A DNA stretch of 64,000 bases from the NCBI RefSeq assembly GCF_027596085.1, contig NC_072470.1, positions 4,228,797-4,292,796 of the forward strand, in the 5' to 3' direction. The notes under the pieces are model-generated. The model saw only the letters and a list, made by a program, of their open reading frames with translations. It was not told the DNA's origin and ran no database searches. A program made the position numbers and the translations under genes. This stretch comes from Anoplopoma fimbria (taxonomy: Eukaryota > Chordata > Actinopteri > Perciformes > Anoplopomatidae). This document shows positions 35,669-47,194 of this stretch, piece after piece. The first letter of the stretch is position 1, and every line of letters begins with the position of its first letter.

Positions 35669-37730
35669 GACTAACTTTAGCTTGCTGTCCCAGTGCGTTG
35701 ACCGTGTACATACAGTTCATGTTTGAAAGTCATTTTCAAACCTCTGAACTAGCTGAGGGGGCGCTTGGTTTACATTCCCAGACACCTCAACAGGCTCGGG
35801 AGGGGAAACATCAAGAGGAGGTGAATCAAGCGCCCACTGGTGTTTTTATTATTCCACTATTTATAATGTAACAAGCTACTGTTTTTCTACGGTCTGTTTG
35901 AGATGCCGGTGGACAAGAGACACGCAGAGAGAGAGTTCTGTCAGCGGCACGGAGAACTTTTTTTTTTTAATGCCAAGGAGTGTTTAGTTTGACACTTTAT
36001 TTTATTTTATTTACGAGCTGGGAGCTCATGTCGCTGACTGAAGTCTTCTGCTGTGTGTCTCTGCTGTGGGGCAGGCCATAGAGCATGTGAAAACAGAAAC
36101 ACCCTCATAATGCTGCTGTCACTCACTTGAAATCCTCACATCTCTCTTTTTTTTTTGGTGTACTGTCTGTTTTTTTTTATCTTGACTTGAAGGTTTACAT
36201 AGTTCTTGTGCTGCGTAATTTTTCACGACCTGAAGGTCCATGAAGTCCATTCAGTAACAATGTACAGTTTAAAAACTGCATGGTCGTCATCAGCCTGAAA
36301 GAGGCTGTGTTTATTACTTCTGGAAGAGCGAACAGATGGACATGAGGTCTAAAGAGCGTTTACTTCCTCTCACACTGACACCACCGGGGTGCGTTCAACA
36401 ACAACACAAACAAATCAAGTCACATTACAGAATCAATCGATGCTCGTCTTCCATATCAGTCAAATGATGATTGGTTCAGGAAGTGTTTTTACTTTAATTG
36501 TACTCTAATTTAATTGTTACTCTAATTGTTAATTAGTTCATGGATCACACAATATATCAGATGCACACAAATAAAATAACAAATAATTGAATACATTCCC
36601 AACAAATACTAAGAAAAATATATGTCTTTATATCTTTCCCAGAGCCACATTAGAAGTAAGTTTATATATCAATCTTCTAATCTGACTTTGTGATAATATT
36701 TTGGCGTATTTTTTCAAATTACCTTTCAAAGTAAAACAATGAAACACTTCCTGAAACCAGTTTATGACATATCTGTATTTGTGTCATACGGGAAAGTATC
36801 CTAATATCCAACTCTCCCCCTTATGACATGAACGCAGCATAATGACATTGAAGCTTTAGTTTCGCTGAATGCCATCATTGCTCATACAGCATATTAAATG
36901 GTTTAAATGTAAATATTGACCTTTAATGAATACAGACGACGGTATCCTCTCTTGGATGGTAGTCTCGACGCTGAACCGCGGTTGGTTCGTTCCTCCATGC
37001 ACACTGTGAAAATGATATTTATTAAATTAACGACGCTGATATTTTGACATTTACGCTTCGACATCTGCATCAGACAACGCAGACGTATTTAGTTTCTTAT
37101 TAGTTCTTTCTTATTAAGACATTTTCTCACAATCACGTCACATTTTACTTCCATTCCTTTTATTCCTCTGCTGATTATTTCACATATTGTCTTCTACGTA
37201 AAAACTAAATCAAGAAGCACATTCTACTGTCTGTGGCCTGACAGTGAACGAGCTTTGGCAGCCATTGGTTTCCAGTCATTTAACGTGGTATAAAAATTAA
37301 CTTACAAGGACTCAAGATAGACATCGCTTTATTGTTAATAGGGGTGATTGTTTTTAACAGGGGGGATGGATTTGGTTTGCTTACACACGTATTGCCACCC
37401 GCCTGATGAACAACTCGTTTAGGTCCGTTATATAATTAAGAGAATATTATAGATCCAAAACGAAACGGACAGAAAGGGCAATTACAAATCCAACTGCTAC
37501 TTCAGCACCATGGACAGCGCTATGGATTTACCAACACACCGCACAGTTAGGCTGCTGATAACTGAGAGAAATGGTCGTAGCCATTGAGCCTAACATCAGT
37601 CCGATAAAGGATCAATGACTCAAGCAGGAGACTAGACCAACATATACAACTAAACAACTCCTCTGCCTCGACACTCTTAATTTAAAAAAACAATAAAAGC
37701 AGACAAGATGTTCACTGTGATGGATTGCCA

Positions 37731-38120
37731 AACTTTAAAGTCTCTGTTAATTAGCTTGCAATAATGTAAAACCCTTTCATTCTTGACCTTGGAAATCACA
37801 GTTGAGAAAACAATCTCACCACAAGGTCCATTTAGCGGCTGTTCTGGAGCTCTCGATTCTATCACATGATCACATGATCAGCAGAGGGAGTTTGCAGATG
37901 AACAAATTTCCACTTCTTAGCACTTTAAGGACTTCTCGTCCATGTTGGTTCATTCTTGATTTTGGGAACAGCAGTTGAGAAAAACAATCTCACCACGAGG
38001 TCCATTTAGAAGGTGTTCTGGAGCTTTCTAATCACATGATCTTCACCTGATATGTTGGTAGGAGCTCCAGAACAGCTCCTAAATGGACTTTGTGGTCAGA
38101 TTGTTTATTATAAACGGATA
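37731..38120. repeat. Three diverged copies of one repeat; two form an inverted pair
   Basis: A segment with core 'caatctcaccac(a/g)aggtccatttag…tgttctggagct' occurs at about 37801-37860 and about 37976-38030 in direct orientation. It recurs as its reverse complement at about 38062-38110. Copies 2 and 3 could fold into a stem of about 43 bp with a loop of about 35 bases. The flanks of copies 1 and 2 are also related (cattcttga…gttgag). Likely an interspersed-repeat family. Confidence 0.7.
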
Positions 38121-38616
38121 AAGGTGCAAAACTCTTTAATGAAATAGAATAAAATGAAATATATTTATTTATTTATCTGTTTCTTTTTAAACTGTTCCCA
38201 TGTCTGTACTGTTTGGTTTGTTATTTATGTATTTTCTCAAAGCCCATTGGTTGATTTAATGCTTTTTGAAATGTTGTAACCTTTCAAAATGAACTGTTTC
38301 TCAACACCTGGCAGTGGAAACTTGTGCAATTTGTTTTTTTAACATTAGCATCAGCTGACCATCAATGACCCACTGAAACTGCAACTTATTAAAACATTTA
38401 TTGTCGGTTTAGTTTAGTTTTTTTTTATGTGAAAGTGATTTGATGTCACCCTTGTGACTTATTATTTAATGATGTCTGTCTTGCCATTTTTGAAGTAAAA
38501 AATATATAACAATTATAGCAACAATATTTATTTATATTTGTATAATTTCTGTTGTATGTTATGGAACAGTAAAATAATGATTGTGAGATAAAACCTTCTC
38601 TTGTGCTCCTTTTAGT

Positions 38617-38617
<1 letters not shown>

Positions 38618-38700
<83 letters not shown>
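38618..38700. repeat. (GT)41 microsatellite
   Basis: 83 bp of uninterrupted GT between FAM184A and PLN. Confidence 0.97.
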
Positions 38701-38701
<1 letters not shown>

Positions 38702-39140
38702 ATGAGGAACTTCCTCAACCTCTTGTTTGCTGCTGTTTTTTGCAGAAACAATATACAATTCATGCACGTTTATTTATGCAAATAGTGCTGAAGATTTCTT
38801 AGAAATAGCAGAGAGAACACTATTGTTTATATATAATGACCAAATGAGTCTCATATATGCTGACAAGAATGTAGAAGTTATTGTATTTGGTGGAAAATCA
38901 TTTCAAAATGTATGACACAAGGTTTGACAGGTAAGGTTAGGTTAGAAACAATATATAAAGCTTTTATATAATATTATAAGCTTGTATCTAAATGCAGTTA
39001 TATTAGTAAATTAGTCTACAAGATAAAAGGCCCAATAGCTGAAATCTAATCTATATTTTGATGAAAGTGGCATTATGAAATCAAAGTCTCCTGAAATCAA
39101 TAAATGTGACATTATGAAATAGCCCCTTGAAGTAACCAAA

Positions 39141-39221
39141 TTATTTTTTTATTTTTTTTTTTATTTTTATTTTTATTTTTATTTTTATTTTTATTTTTAT
39201 TTTTATTTTTATTTTTATTTT
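39141..39221. repeat. (ATTTTT)n tandem repeat
   Basis: About 80 bp of ATTTTT units, with slightly irregular spacing at the left end. Confidence 0.95.
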
Positions 39222-40807
39222 CTTGCTTAATTCATTTATTTCAGGATTTATTTCACAGGCAAATTATTATAATTGTAAAACTCGAGCAAAATCCCTCAAA
39301 AAATAACCAATCAGAATCCAAGGTAAAGCTAGTTGCTAGGTAAAAAAAAACCCAAACATGTCAGGGAGCTCTGTGGTTGGCGCTTAACAACATTAAATTA
39401 ACCAATCACATTCCACTTTTAAAAAAGAATGAAATTCCTGCTGGCTAGCAGGTGTGAGGAAGCTAACACTTAATGGCTGTTGCTGTCTAGGAACATGGCG
39501 GTATGTTTGTAAGCTTTTATGAATGAACTGTACCTTTTAATTCTGAATTGTTGAAGAATGGAAGATATTTTTTTTCTTGGTGAGTCAATATTAATTTATG
39601 AAGCCTTAACATTATCCAAATACCCATAAACTGGTCAATTATCCTCTGATGCTGCTTTCAGGGACCTGTATTTTTATGCATATTTCCCAAACATATTAAA
39701 TTACAATGTGCATTTAATAAAACACATTTCCACACTTGCAGCAGGAGAACCACTTTAATTTTATTGACATGCAATTTCTTTATTCCATTCATTATTCCAA
39801 ATTCAGGTTGTGCAATCTTCCAAACATACATAAAAGAACAAAACTACAATTTTATCTCAATAATGTCAAATTCAAAATGTAAATGCAATTGATAGTTTTA
39901 CATTTTCTGCCTTGGCACATTTACTGAAGATAAATGGCATGTCAATGTGGCTGGTAACTTCTGTAATTAACCATAAATGTCAGCTTTAGTCAATAATAGT
40001 TTTAACTAAACAGATGCATGTACTTAAATGGCATAAACAGAAAACATCATTAAGTCAAATCACACCATGCAAAGTGAAGTCTTCCTCATAACTGACAAAC
40101 CACAGATAAGTCAGGCCTAAATCAGAGGTTGTGTGTGGCATGCATGTGTTTAAAACTCTCTATTTGCACACTTTATAACAGATGTACATTAATCTTTGAA
40201 GCCCAAACAAAGTAGTCCATAAATAAAGTGAATTATATGTTCATGTAGCCCAACAGAGACACCTGCAGGTAAGCTGCCTAAAGGTTGAAGACGCTCTCGG
40301 TCTATACGTCACATACTTTACAGGCTTACAATACTTAGAATGATCTCTAAGTATTATATCAAGTGTTTTATTTATGTTTGTTAGGCAATAACAAATACTA
40401 ATGGAAAAAAATCTTTCTCCAGGTGGTGGTGGAGGGCTGCAGGAAGCAACAGTGCTCACAGGAAATGGTAATTAAACAACCGTGATGCATTGATGTTTTT
40501 GCATATTGCACCTATTATTACTGAAGCAGGAGACATGGAGGGAATCAAATCTCCCTCATAAATCAGCTTAAATCAACACATTGTGATGTGAGCAGGCTGT
40601 TAGTCTGAATGAGCAGATATACATGCACACACAGTGAAGTCTAAACTCTTGAAGTCGGGTCACTTTAGGTCATTCCCTTGAGAAAGAGATGCAGGGAAGC
40701 TGATCCCTGATCTGCTCTAATAGAAACAATTTGAGAGAGTTTGGCCATGATTGTTTTCAGCGTTTGTCAGACAGGGTTAGGCTGATATATGGGGATATTA
40801 TTATTGC

Positions 40808-40813
40808 TTTATT
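40808..40813 (-). terminator. PLN: Candidate PLN poly(A) signal
   Basis: AATAAA on the minus strand about 85 bases after the PLN stop. A second minus-strand hexamer lies at 40367-40372 and may be the one used, since vertebrate PLN 3'UTRs are usually long. Which is functional cannot be told from sequence. Confidence 0.3.
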
Positions 40814-40897
40814 AGAAATACGACCTGTATTAATAAAGCCCATATCTCAGCCCAACCCGCGTCCACATGCCGGACTCTCTCCCTGGCTCCGCTGCTC

Positions 40898-41059
40898 TCA
40901 GCTGCTCAGCAGGACGATGATGTAAATGAGCAGCAGGCAGATGAGGATGAGGGTGAAGTTGACGAAGAGCTCCTGCAGGTTCCTCTTGGCTTGTGGGTTC
41001 ACCTCGATCATGGACGCTCGGCGGATGGCCGACTTGGTCATGTGCTGAACGCGCTCCAT
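40898..41059 (-). CDS. PLN: Phospholamban (SERCA inhibitor), complete
   Basis: A single-exon coding sequence of 53 residues, beginning [16 protein letters not shown] and ending in TGA at 40898-40900. Phospholamban is a small tail-anchored protein of the sarcoplasmic reticulum that lowers the Ca2+ affinity of the SERCA pump; PKA phosphorylation at Ser16 relieves this. Visible features: cytosolic helix with the PKA site RRAS (Arg13, Arg14, Ser16), a linker, then a hydrophobic span from about residue 31. The zipper positions Leu37, Ile40, Leu44, Ile47 and Leu51 and the pump-contacting Asn34 are kept. Relative to mammals, Thr17 (CaMKII site) is Met, Cys36 is Thr and Cys46 is Tyr, while Cys41 remains; two Ser end the protein. 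An acceptor-like tatccag at 41097-41091 (minus strand) just upstream fits the usual layout of an upstream non-coding exon. The gene converges on FAM184A, as in human. Confidence 0.97.
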   Translation of the reverse strand: MERVQHMTKSAIRRASMIEVNPQAKRNLQELFVNFTLILICLLLIYIIVLLSS

Positions 41060-41097
41060 GGAGACGGCGGGCTGGTTAGATTTTGATGGGCTGGATA
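41060..41097 (-). other. PLN: PLN 5'UTR end with candidate splice acceptor
   Basis: On the minus strand a pyrimidine-rich run (ccatctccctcctctcgtta) leads to tccag at about 41091, then 31 bases of leader before the ATG. This fits the known PLN structure, in which a 5' non-coding exon is spliced just ahead of the coding exon. The upstream exon was not located. Confidence 0.5.
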
Positions 41098-41635
41098 ACG
41101 AGAGGAGGGAGATGGGTCAGGCTGCTGGGGCCTGTGTGGGCCGAGCGGAGCTGGACTGGAGCTGGTCCGGCCGGTTTGAGGAGGGGAGGTCGGGGAGCTG
41201 GGTGTCTGGAGACGATTTCAGGTCAGGTGTTTATTTATGCAGCCTGGCCTGAAGCGGTTCAGTCCTCCTTACACAACCAAAACAGAGGCCTCTTCTCTTG
41301 TCTTCTCCCTGCTGATGGGAAAAAAAGTAAGAAAAAGGTTAAAGACATAGTTCCCTGTTGCTTCTTCTCTTTAACAGGAAGCATGAAGGGCGCTTCAGCA
41401 CCCTCCACTGGGTGATGTGTCCTGGTTGAGGTCTTGTGTGACCTTTCTGGATCACAGCACGCGGTGTGATGATAAGGGAGCAGCTCGGAGGCGCCAGCTC
41501 TGCTGTGATGATGTGTTAAGTCAGACTCTAGTAGCGGTGACACAATGTGACCCACGTGGTCTGCATTCACATCGTGCAATGAAGAGACGTGAACCCAAAC
41601 ACACCATATAAGACATTTTGATTAAGGATGAACTA

Positions 41636-41659
41636 ATATATATATATATATATATATAA
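41636..41659. repeat. (AT)n microsatellite
   Basis: About eleven AT units upstream (minus-strand sense) of PLN. Confidence 0.9.
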
Positions 41660-42426
41660 CCTACCTACCATCTGAAGGCAAAAAGGACGATTTCATCCCT
41701 GAATTTCAGCATTTAAAGTGAACCTTTGTGGACCTTTGCCAATATTGGCCTCCATACAGGTCATCTAACTGGACAGCAGTGTGTTCTTTTCCTCATTAAT
41801 TCAGCTCTTCATTTTTCAGACGCTCTTCTGCATGTCGAATGAATAAAAGTAGAAAAAGGCACGCCAGGAGAAATAACCAACGAGCGCTCTGCTGAATCCC
41901 TCTTTGTCATCAGATGTGGGACTTTCCTGAGATCAAACGCACCGCGACAAGGTGACCGTGCTTTAGTGCATTAGTGGCTCCCACAAACACCGAACATCTC
42001 AACACTCGTACGTCGGCTCTGCCAAGCGCTGTGCTATTTTTAACCAGATTAAAAGTCCTGCCAGCGGCCCTGCTGCGTGCATTGTTTTAATTGTAATACA
42101 GAAGCGCGGAACGACATGCAGACGGCTCTGGATTCCTGGAGCCTTGTCATGAGAGACGTCTGTTGTTGGGCTGGTAATCTGTGCAGCAGAGATATCATGT
42201 GTGCAAAGGTTTGTCCTGAGGGCGGCACTGAAACAAAGTGGCCATTTTGGATGGCTATGTATTCTTTCTTTCCTTTCTTTCTTTGTTTACTTCGCTGCAG
42301 TCTGGGATCAGACTGCAGTAACAGATAACAGGAGTAATTTTAGCCATTCGGATCCTCCTACAGACTTTTCAACACATCTATTTTTATCATTTCACTTTTG
42401 TCTTATCACTTGACATGTTAGCACCT

Positions 42427-42428
<2 letters not shown>

Positions 42429-42521
<93 letters not shown>
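42429..42521. repeat. (CA)46 microsatellite
   Basis: 93 bp of uninterrupted CA, about 1.4 kb from the PLN start codon on its upstream side. Confidence 0.97.
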
Positions 42522-42524
<3 letters not shown>

Positions 42525-44617
42525 CCTCATACCCTATGGGATAGCACCATAAGAGCGTCAGTCTGCTTTGAGGCCTTCTGAGGTGACTGAGGTGTCGTTT
42601 CTGGCAGAAGGAGCTTTTTGAGGTTTGATTTCTAAGACCTGAAGACTCAAACATCCTCTCTGCACGTACGAGAAAATGTGTGGCGTAGTTTGAAATAACG
42701 TCTCACCTTAAATTAGCTGCATTTAGAAGCTTGGTTTAGTTTGAATTAAAGATACATAGCTGGATTGACTGAAGCAGAAACAGGTGACACATTCACATTG
42801 TAATAATTACGTACATTTGAATAGGAATGAAGCTTTAGGAAAGAAGGCCACTGAAGGTTTGTCTTCTCTAGATTTAAGTGCTTTCTATCCCTCTACTTAG
42901 TTTTATCCTGTATCCCTGTGCACTTTGACATTATATTGGGAATCATCTTGTGTTTGGGCCTCTCATCGCCGTGGGACTGACATCATGTGAGTGACTGGTG
43001 CTCCATGATATCCTCCCTTTGTCTGTTCACATCATTACGTGCCGAGTGCCGACTGTCAGCCATTTCATGAGAAAAAGCTGTCTGTCCTTCTTCACCGTGA
43101 AAGTAATCCTCATTTCCACAAAAGACAAGTTAAATGTTGACAGGAAATAAACCCAGGCTTTCCTCTGTCTGTGAGTTTATGGCACAAGTAGCTCCACAAT
43201 CACTTGTCATCACTTGCTCCTTTTCCTTGAAATCAACACATTTCTGTCAACAAAACAGTTGCAGTATCATCTTTGAAAATGATCGAATGGTATCAAGGAG
43301 TAAACTGTAGGTAAGACGGATACATAATGACCTATTATCATAAGTAAGGCACGGTCAGCGTCACCCACCTGCTGATTAATTAAATGTCTTTAGGTTTGGC
43401 TAAAATTCTAAATAAATTCAGAATTTCAAATAAGATAAGATAAGATATTTTTGTGACTGTGTTCCCACTGAAGATTAAGGTGGGGAGTATTATTATTAAT
43501 TAATTTGTGCTGGCTGTGACGACGATAGAAACACATAAGTTAATTAATATTAAAGGACAAATCAAAGCACTGTTGAATTTGAAAAAAACATATTCATCAA
43601 TAAGGTCATGAAGAAGTTAACAAATCTTGCAAAGTTTGTAAAAAAATAATGATTTCCACTGTGCTCATTTGTATGTTTGGATTTTGATTTGTATTGCATT
43701 TGCAAATTACTCGGCAATACTGAACTCTTGCTTTTTTCTATGCCTTTTTTGAAACGTTTATTTAGAACCAGGTCCATGCACCTCCTTGAGATGCCATCAT
43801 GGAGTAAAGAAAAGTAAATCTGTGATGAGGATGGAAAAAGTCTCTGAAAACATATCAAGGTCACCACAGGACATTGACTCTAAAACACTCCTCTTCACAA
43901 GTTCAGCCTCCGTTAAATACCAGTTTATCAATTTGAACATTTAAACCTGTGATATAAGTTGTCATATCAGACCAGATACCGTTTGTTTACGTCGGCTACT
44001 TTAAAGTTAAACGATAGAATCGATGCTCCTCAGCGCTCTAGAATCACATCATGTGCTTTGGATGGGAATGCACAGAGTGGAGACGAGTGTTTATCCCTCT
44101 GGGAGGTTCAGTCCAGTTTCCATTCCCCCTCTTTTCTCCCCCTCTGGTCCGACCCGTATGTGAACAATGACTTTTTTTATAAGAAGACGACGTGATTCAT
44201 ACAGTTACCCTGTGTATCTAAACACAAAACAGCCTACTGTTTCCCTGACAGATAGATCAATGATGTCCCACTGTTCTCCTTCACCAATCAGCTGATTATA
44301 AACAACTGACTAACTTAAACTTCAGGAAGCCTTTAGGGCTCCATGAGAAACAGTTTAATGGTCATTTACTCCACTAGAAATAACAATACTTAATGCTTTT
44401 TAATGACTCTTATAGTCCAGATTAATTCTAAGCGTTATTATCTCCTAAATCTGCTGTCATCATTATCTCCTAATCTACTGTTGGACAATGAAATAAAGAT
44501 GAAGAGCAGCTGTTTTCTGTGGAGGATGCTGGTTCTTACCTTTCAGATGAGAACAGAGCTGGTTGGAGTTTGAGAGAGAAATGTCAGATATGCAACGCTC
44601 TCCAAGGCTGTAAACAC

Positions 44618-44620
<3 letters not shown>

Positions 44621-44659
<39 letters not shown>
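44621..44659. repeat. (GA)n microsatellite
   Basis: About 19 uninterrupted GA units in the PLN-CD2 interval. Confidence 0.96.
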
Positions 44660-44660
<1 letters not shown>

Positions 44661-47144
44661 CAGGACATCCTAGAAAAGATTTTAGGAGAGTGGCGATAAC
44701 ATTTCCATTGAATTATTGGAGCTGCATCACTGTTTTCAAGAATTTCCATTTATACCATAAACCTGACAGTTGTTAAAACCAGGTTCCCATGAATGTTCTA
44801 TATGCACCTGAAATAATGTTAAATGATTACAAGCTGAACACAATTAAATCTTTGAATCTGTTAATATTTCATTCACAAATAATATTACATATCGTATGTC
44901 TGTTTTAAACAGATTTTTTTTTGGAATCGATCATTAATCAAAAAAAAGGTCTTATATTGTTGTTTGTATAAAATTTTCATTTTAGCAGACAGCATTTCCC
45001 AAAAGCCCAAAACCTGTGAATGTAGACATATTCAGACAGCAGAGATTACAGTTAAAACGTTTGCATGATATCAAGAAAAAGGAGAAACCTACAGTTATCA
45101 TGACGTATTATGTTATTAAAGCTTCATTGCTGCTGTTTTTGTACACATTTACAATTGATTTCTTTCTATTACAAATTCTAAAACAAAGTGCTCTAACTTA
45201 TCGAGTCAAAGAAAGACGTTAATGATGATGCATCGTGACCAACCAGGAAGAAATCGGGGGATTTATTTCCTAGTGCTCGTCCTGTTCTTTCCACTTCCTG
45301 TGGTTCTGTTGCTGAGCATCCTCAGTGTGATGGATGGCTTCACCGTGTTGGGATTCCAGAGCAAGCTCGCTGTTTGGCCTCCGATCAAACATCATGGCTG
45401 GACCCCTCTATTGTCTTCATTATCCTTGGCAGCCCGATAGACAGCTGATAGACGCACCGAGCAGCTGATGGCGCCTCTAAATATACAGCTTGGCCATGAA
45501 CACGCAGGCAAAAGTCTGTGACCTGATCCTCTGGGATGCTGATATTGTTGTAGCAGTGATGACAAAATAATAGCCTTGTTTTCTAAATGTGTCTTGTAAA
45601 ACTTTGAACTGGTATTAATTCAGCCACGTAACAACATACAAGAATCTTTTTCTTTTTGCTGCTGTTGGAGAATAAATACTAGATTAGTTTGTTTGTTAGT
45701 AAGAGCTCAAAAACACCGTCACAGAAAGCTCATTTTTAAGATTTAAGATGAATTGATCCGGCCATCCTTCAACGTGAGGGTAATCATATCTGAGTACGAC
45801 TTTTGACATACAAACTGATATCAGAATAAAACATATTTTGAGGTTAAGAAAACAAATTCTGGGTCTTCGGCAGAGTTTGTGTGTGAAGTCCTGGACAGCA
45901 TCCTCCACTTGGTAGAAATCAAAAGAGACAAGCTCTTAAAAAAAAAGGTCCGGAAAAAAGTAAAAATAACCCCCCTGCCGCGTCCCAGAAAGCTTTGCAT
46001 CTGCCTTAAAAGGAGAATGTGCGTGTAAACAGGCTGTGTCGTGTACCGGGCAGTCAGCTCTGTTGTTGCTGCTTCTCTCTGCTCCACTGCCGGATACACA
46101 GATAGACTCATTACAAGCAGATATGTCGGTCAACCTGCTTTATGACAACTGTGGTTCCGCAAAGATGGAAGAGGAAACACATGATCGTCCCTGTGGGAAG
46201 GCTGGGAAAGGAAATGCAAATGTATTGACGGAAGAAGACCAGCGTTTCATAAACATTTGAAGTGGGAAAGAGGAATAATAAAAAATGAGTTATTAGCAGG
46301 AGAATAAGATGAGAAATCAAATCTACGGAGGCAAAGAAAAAGTTTCATGTTCAATAGAAAAAGAGAAAGACAGACGGATCTGTTAGAAATAACAAATAGT
46401 CTGCTGTTAAGACAGTTCCTCAGGATTCATCCCTCTGGAGGTCATTACAGTGTTAACAAGTTCTGTGTCAGTAGCTTTATAAAGTTCTTCTTTCTTTGCT
46501 ATTCCCTATAGCTAATTGAACCAGTGGTTTATGTTTTATATTATTTATATGGACAGCATCATAGTTAGTCTGGACGTTGGTGTTTTTCAGGTCTTTGTAT
46601 TGGTACACAAACCTAACGTTGGCCTTTATTTTAAAATAAAAATAGGTATCCTCCCAGAGGGTTTACGGTGCTCTTTCAAGACCAAACATTGTTGTAATGA
46701 CGTCAGACATGCATGGCAGTACCAAGAAATGTTCTGCTTAAAAAACAACTATTTGAAAGGTCATCTGTCTCCAAGGGGAAGAAGATTTTAGCATTCTTGG
46801 TTTGTTTATTAGCGACCTCTCTCTGTGGATGGTAATAGCATGTTAGCACGTGGAACACTACTGATAGAAATCCTCCACCCTGTGTGATCTCAGACAAACT
46901 AGTGTTAATATTTACACTGGCAACATGGTCATCTCTGCTGTCAGAAATGTAATTGTATATCTGATTGACTTTCAGTATCTCAATTATTCATTTGTATCTT
47001 CACAAACACACTGCTTTTTTTTTTTTTATTTCTAACTGAATTATAAAACAGAATTCCACAATGTTCTTTTTTTTATGTCCCAGGAGCAGTTCAGCTCTGC
47101 AGCCTTACATGGTGAAAAGCCAGACGGCTCTGACCTGAGCCCAG

Positions 47145-47146
47145 AG

Positions 47147-47189
<43 letters not shown>
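47145..47189. repeat. (GA)n microsatellite, interrupted
   Basis: GA repeat with an internal 'gaaga' interruption. Confidence 0.93.

Positions 47190-47194
<5 letters not shown>

Larger units (their letters stand above)
35546..40807. other. FAM184A-PLN intergenic region
   Basis: No coding sequence recognised. It contains a poly(A) run, diverged repeat copies forming an inverted repeat (37.7-38.1 kb), an 83-bp GT array and an ATTTTT repeat. CCAAT motifs occur near 39305 and 39400 without other promoter evidence. The distal part may include the PLN 3'UTR on the minus strand. Confidence 0.6.

Noticed and set aside
38446..38802. Thr/His- and Cys/Val-repeat frames around the GT arrays (also near 33.5, 42.5 and 54.8 kb)
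   Set aside because: Direct translation of CA/GT dinucleotide repeats.
45222..45440. 72-codon frame with a hydrophobic stretch, considered as a micropeptide near PLN
   Set aside because: No similarity to known SERCA regulators, no supporting signals, and expected by chance in 13 kb of intergenic DNA.
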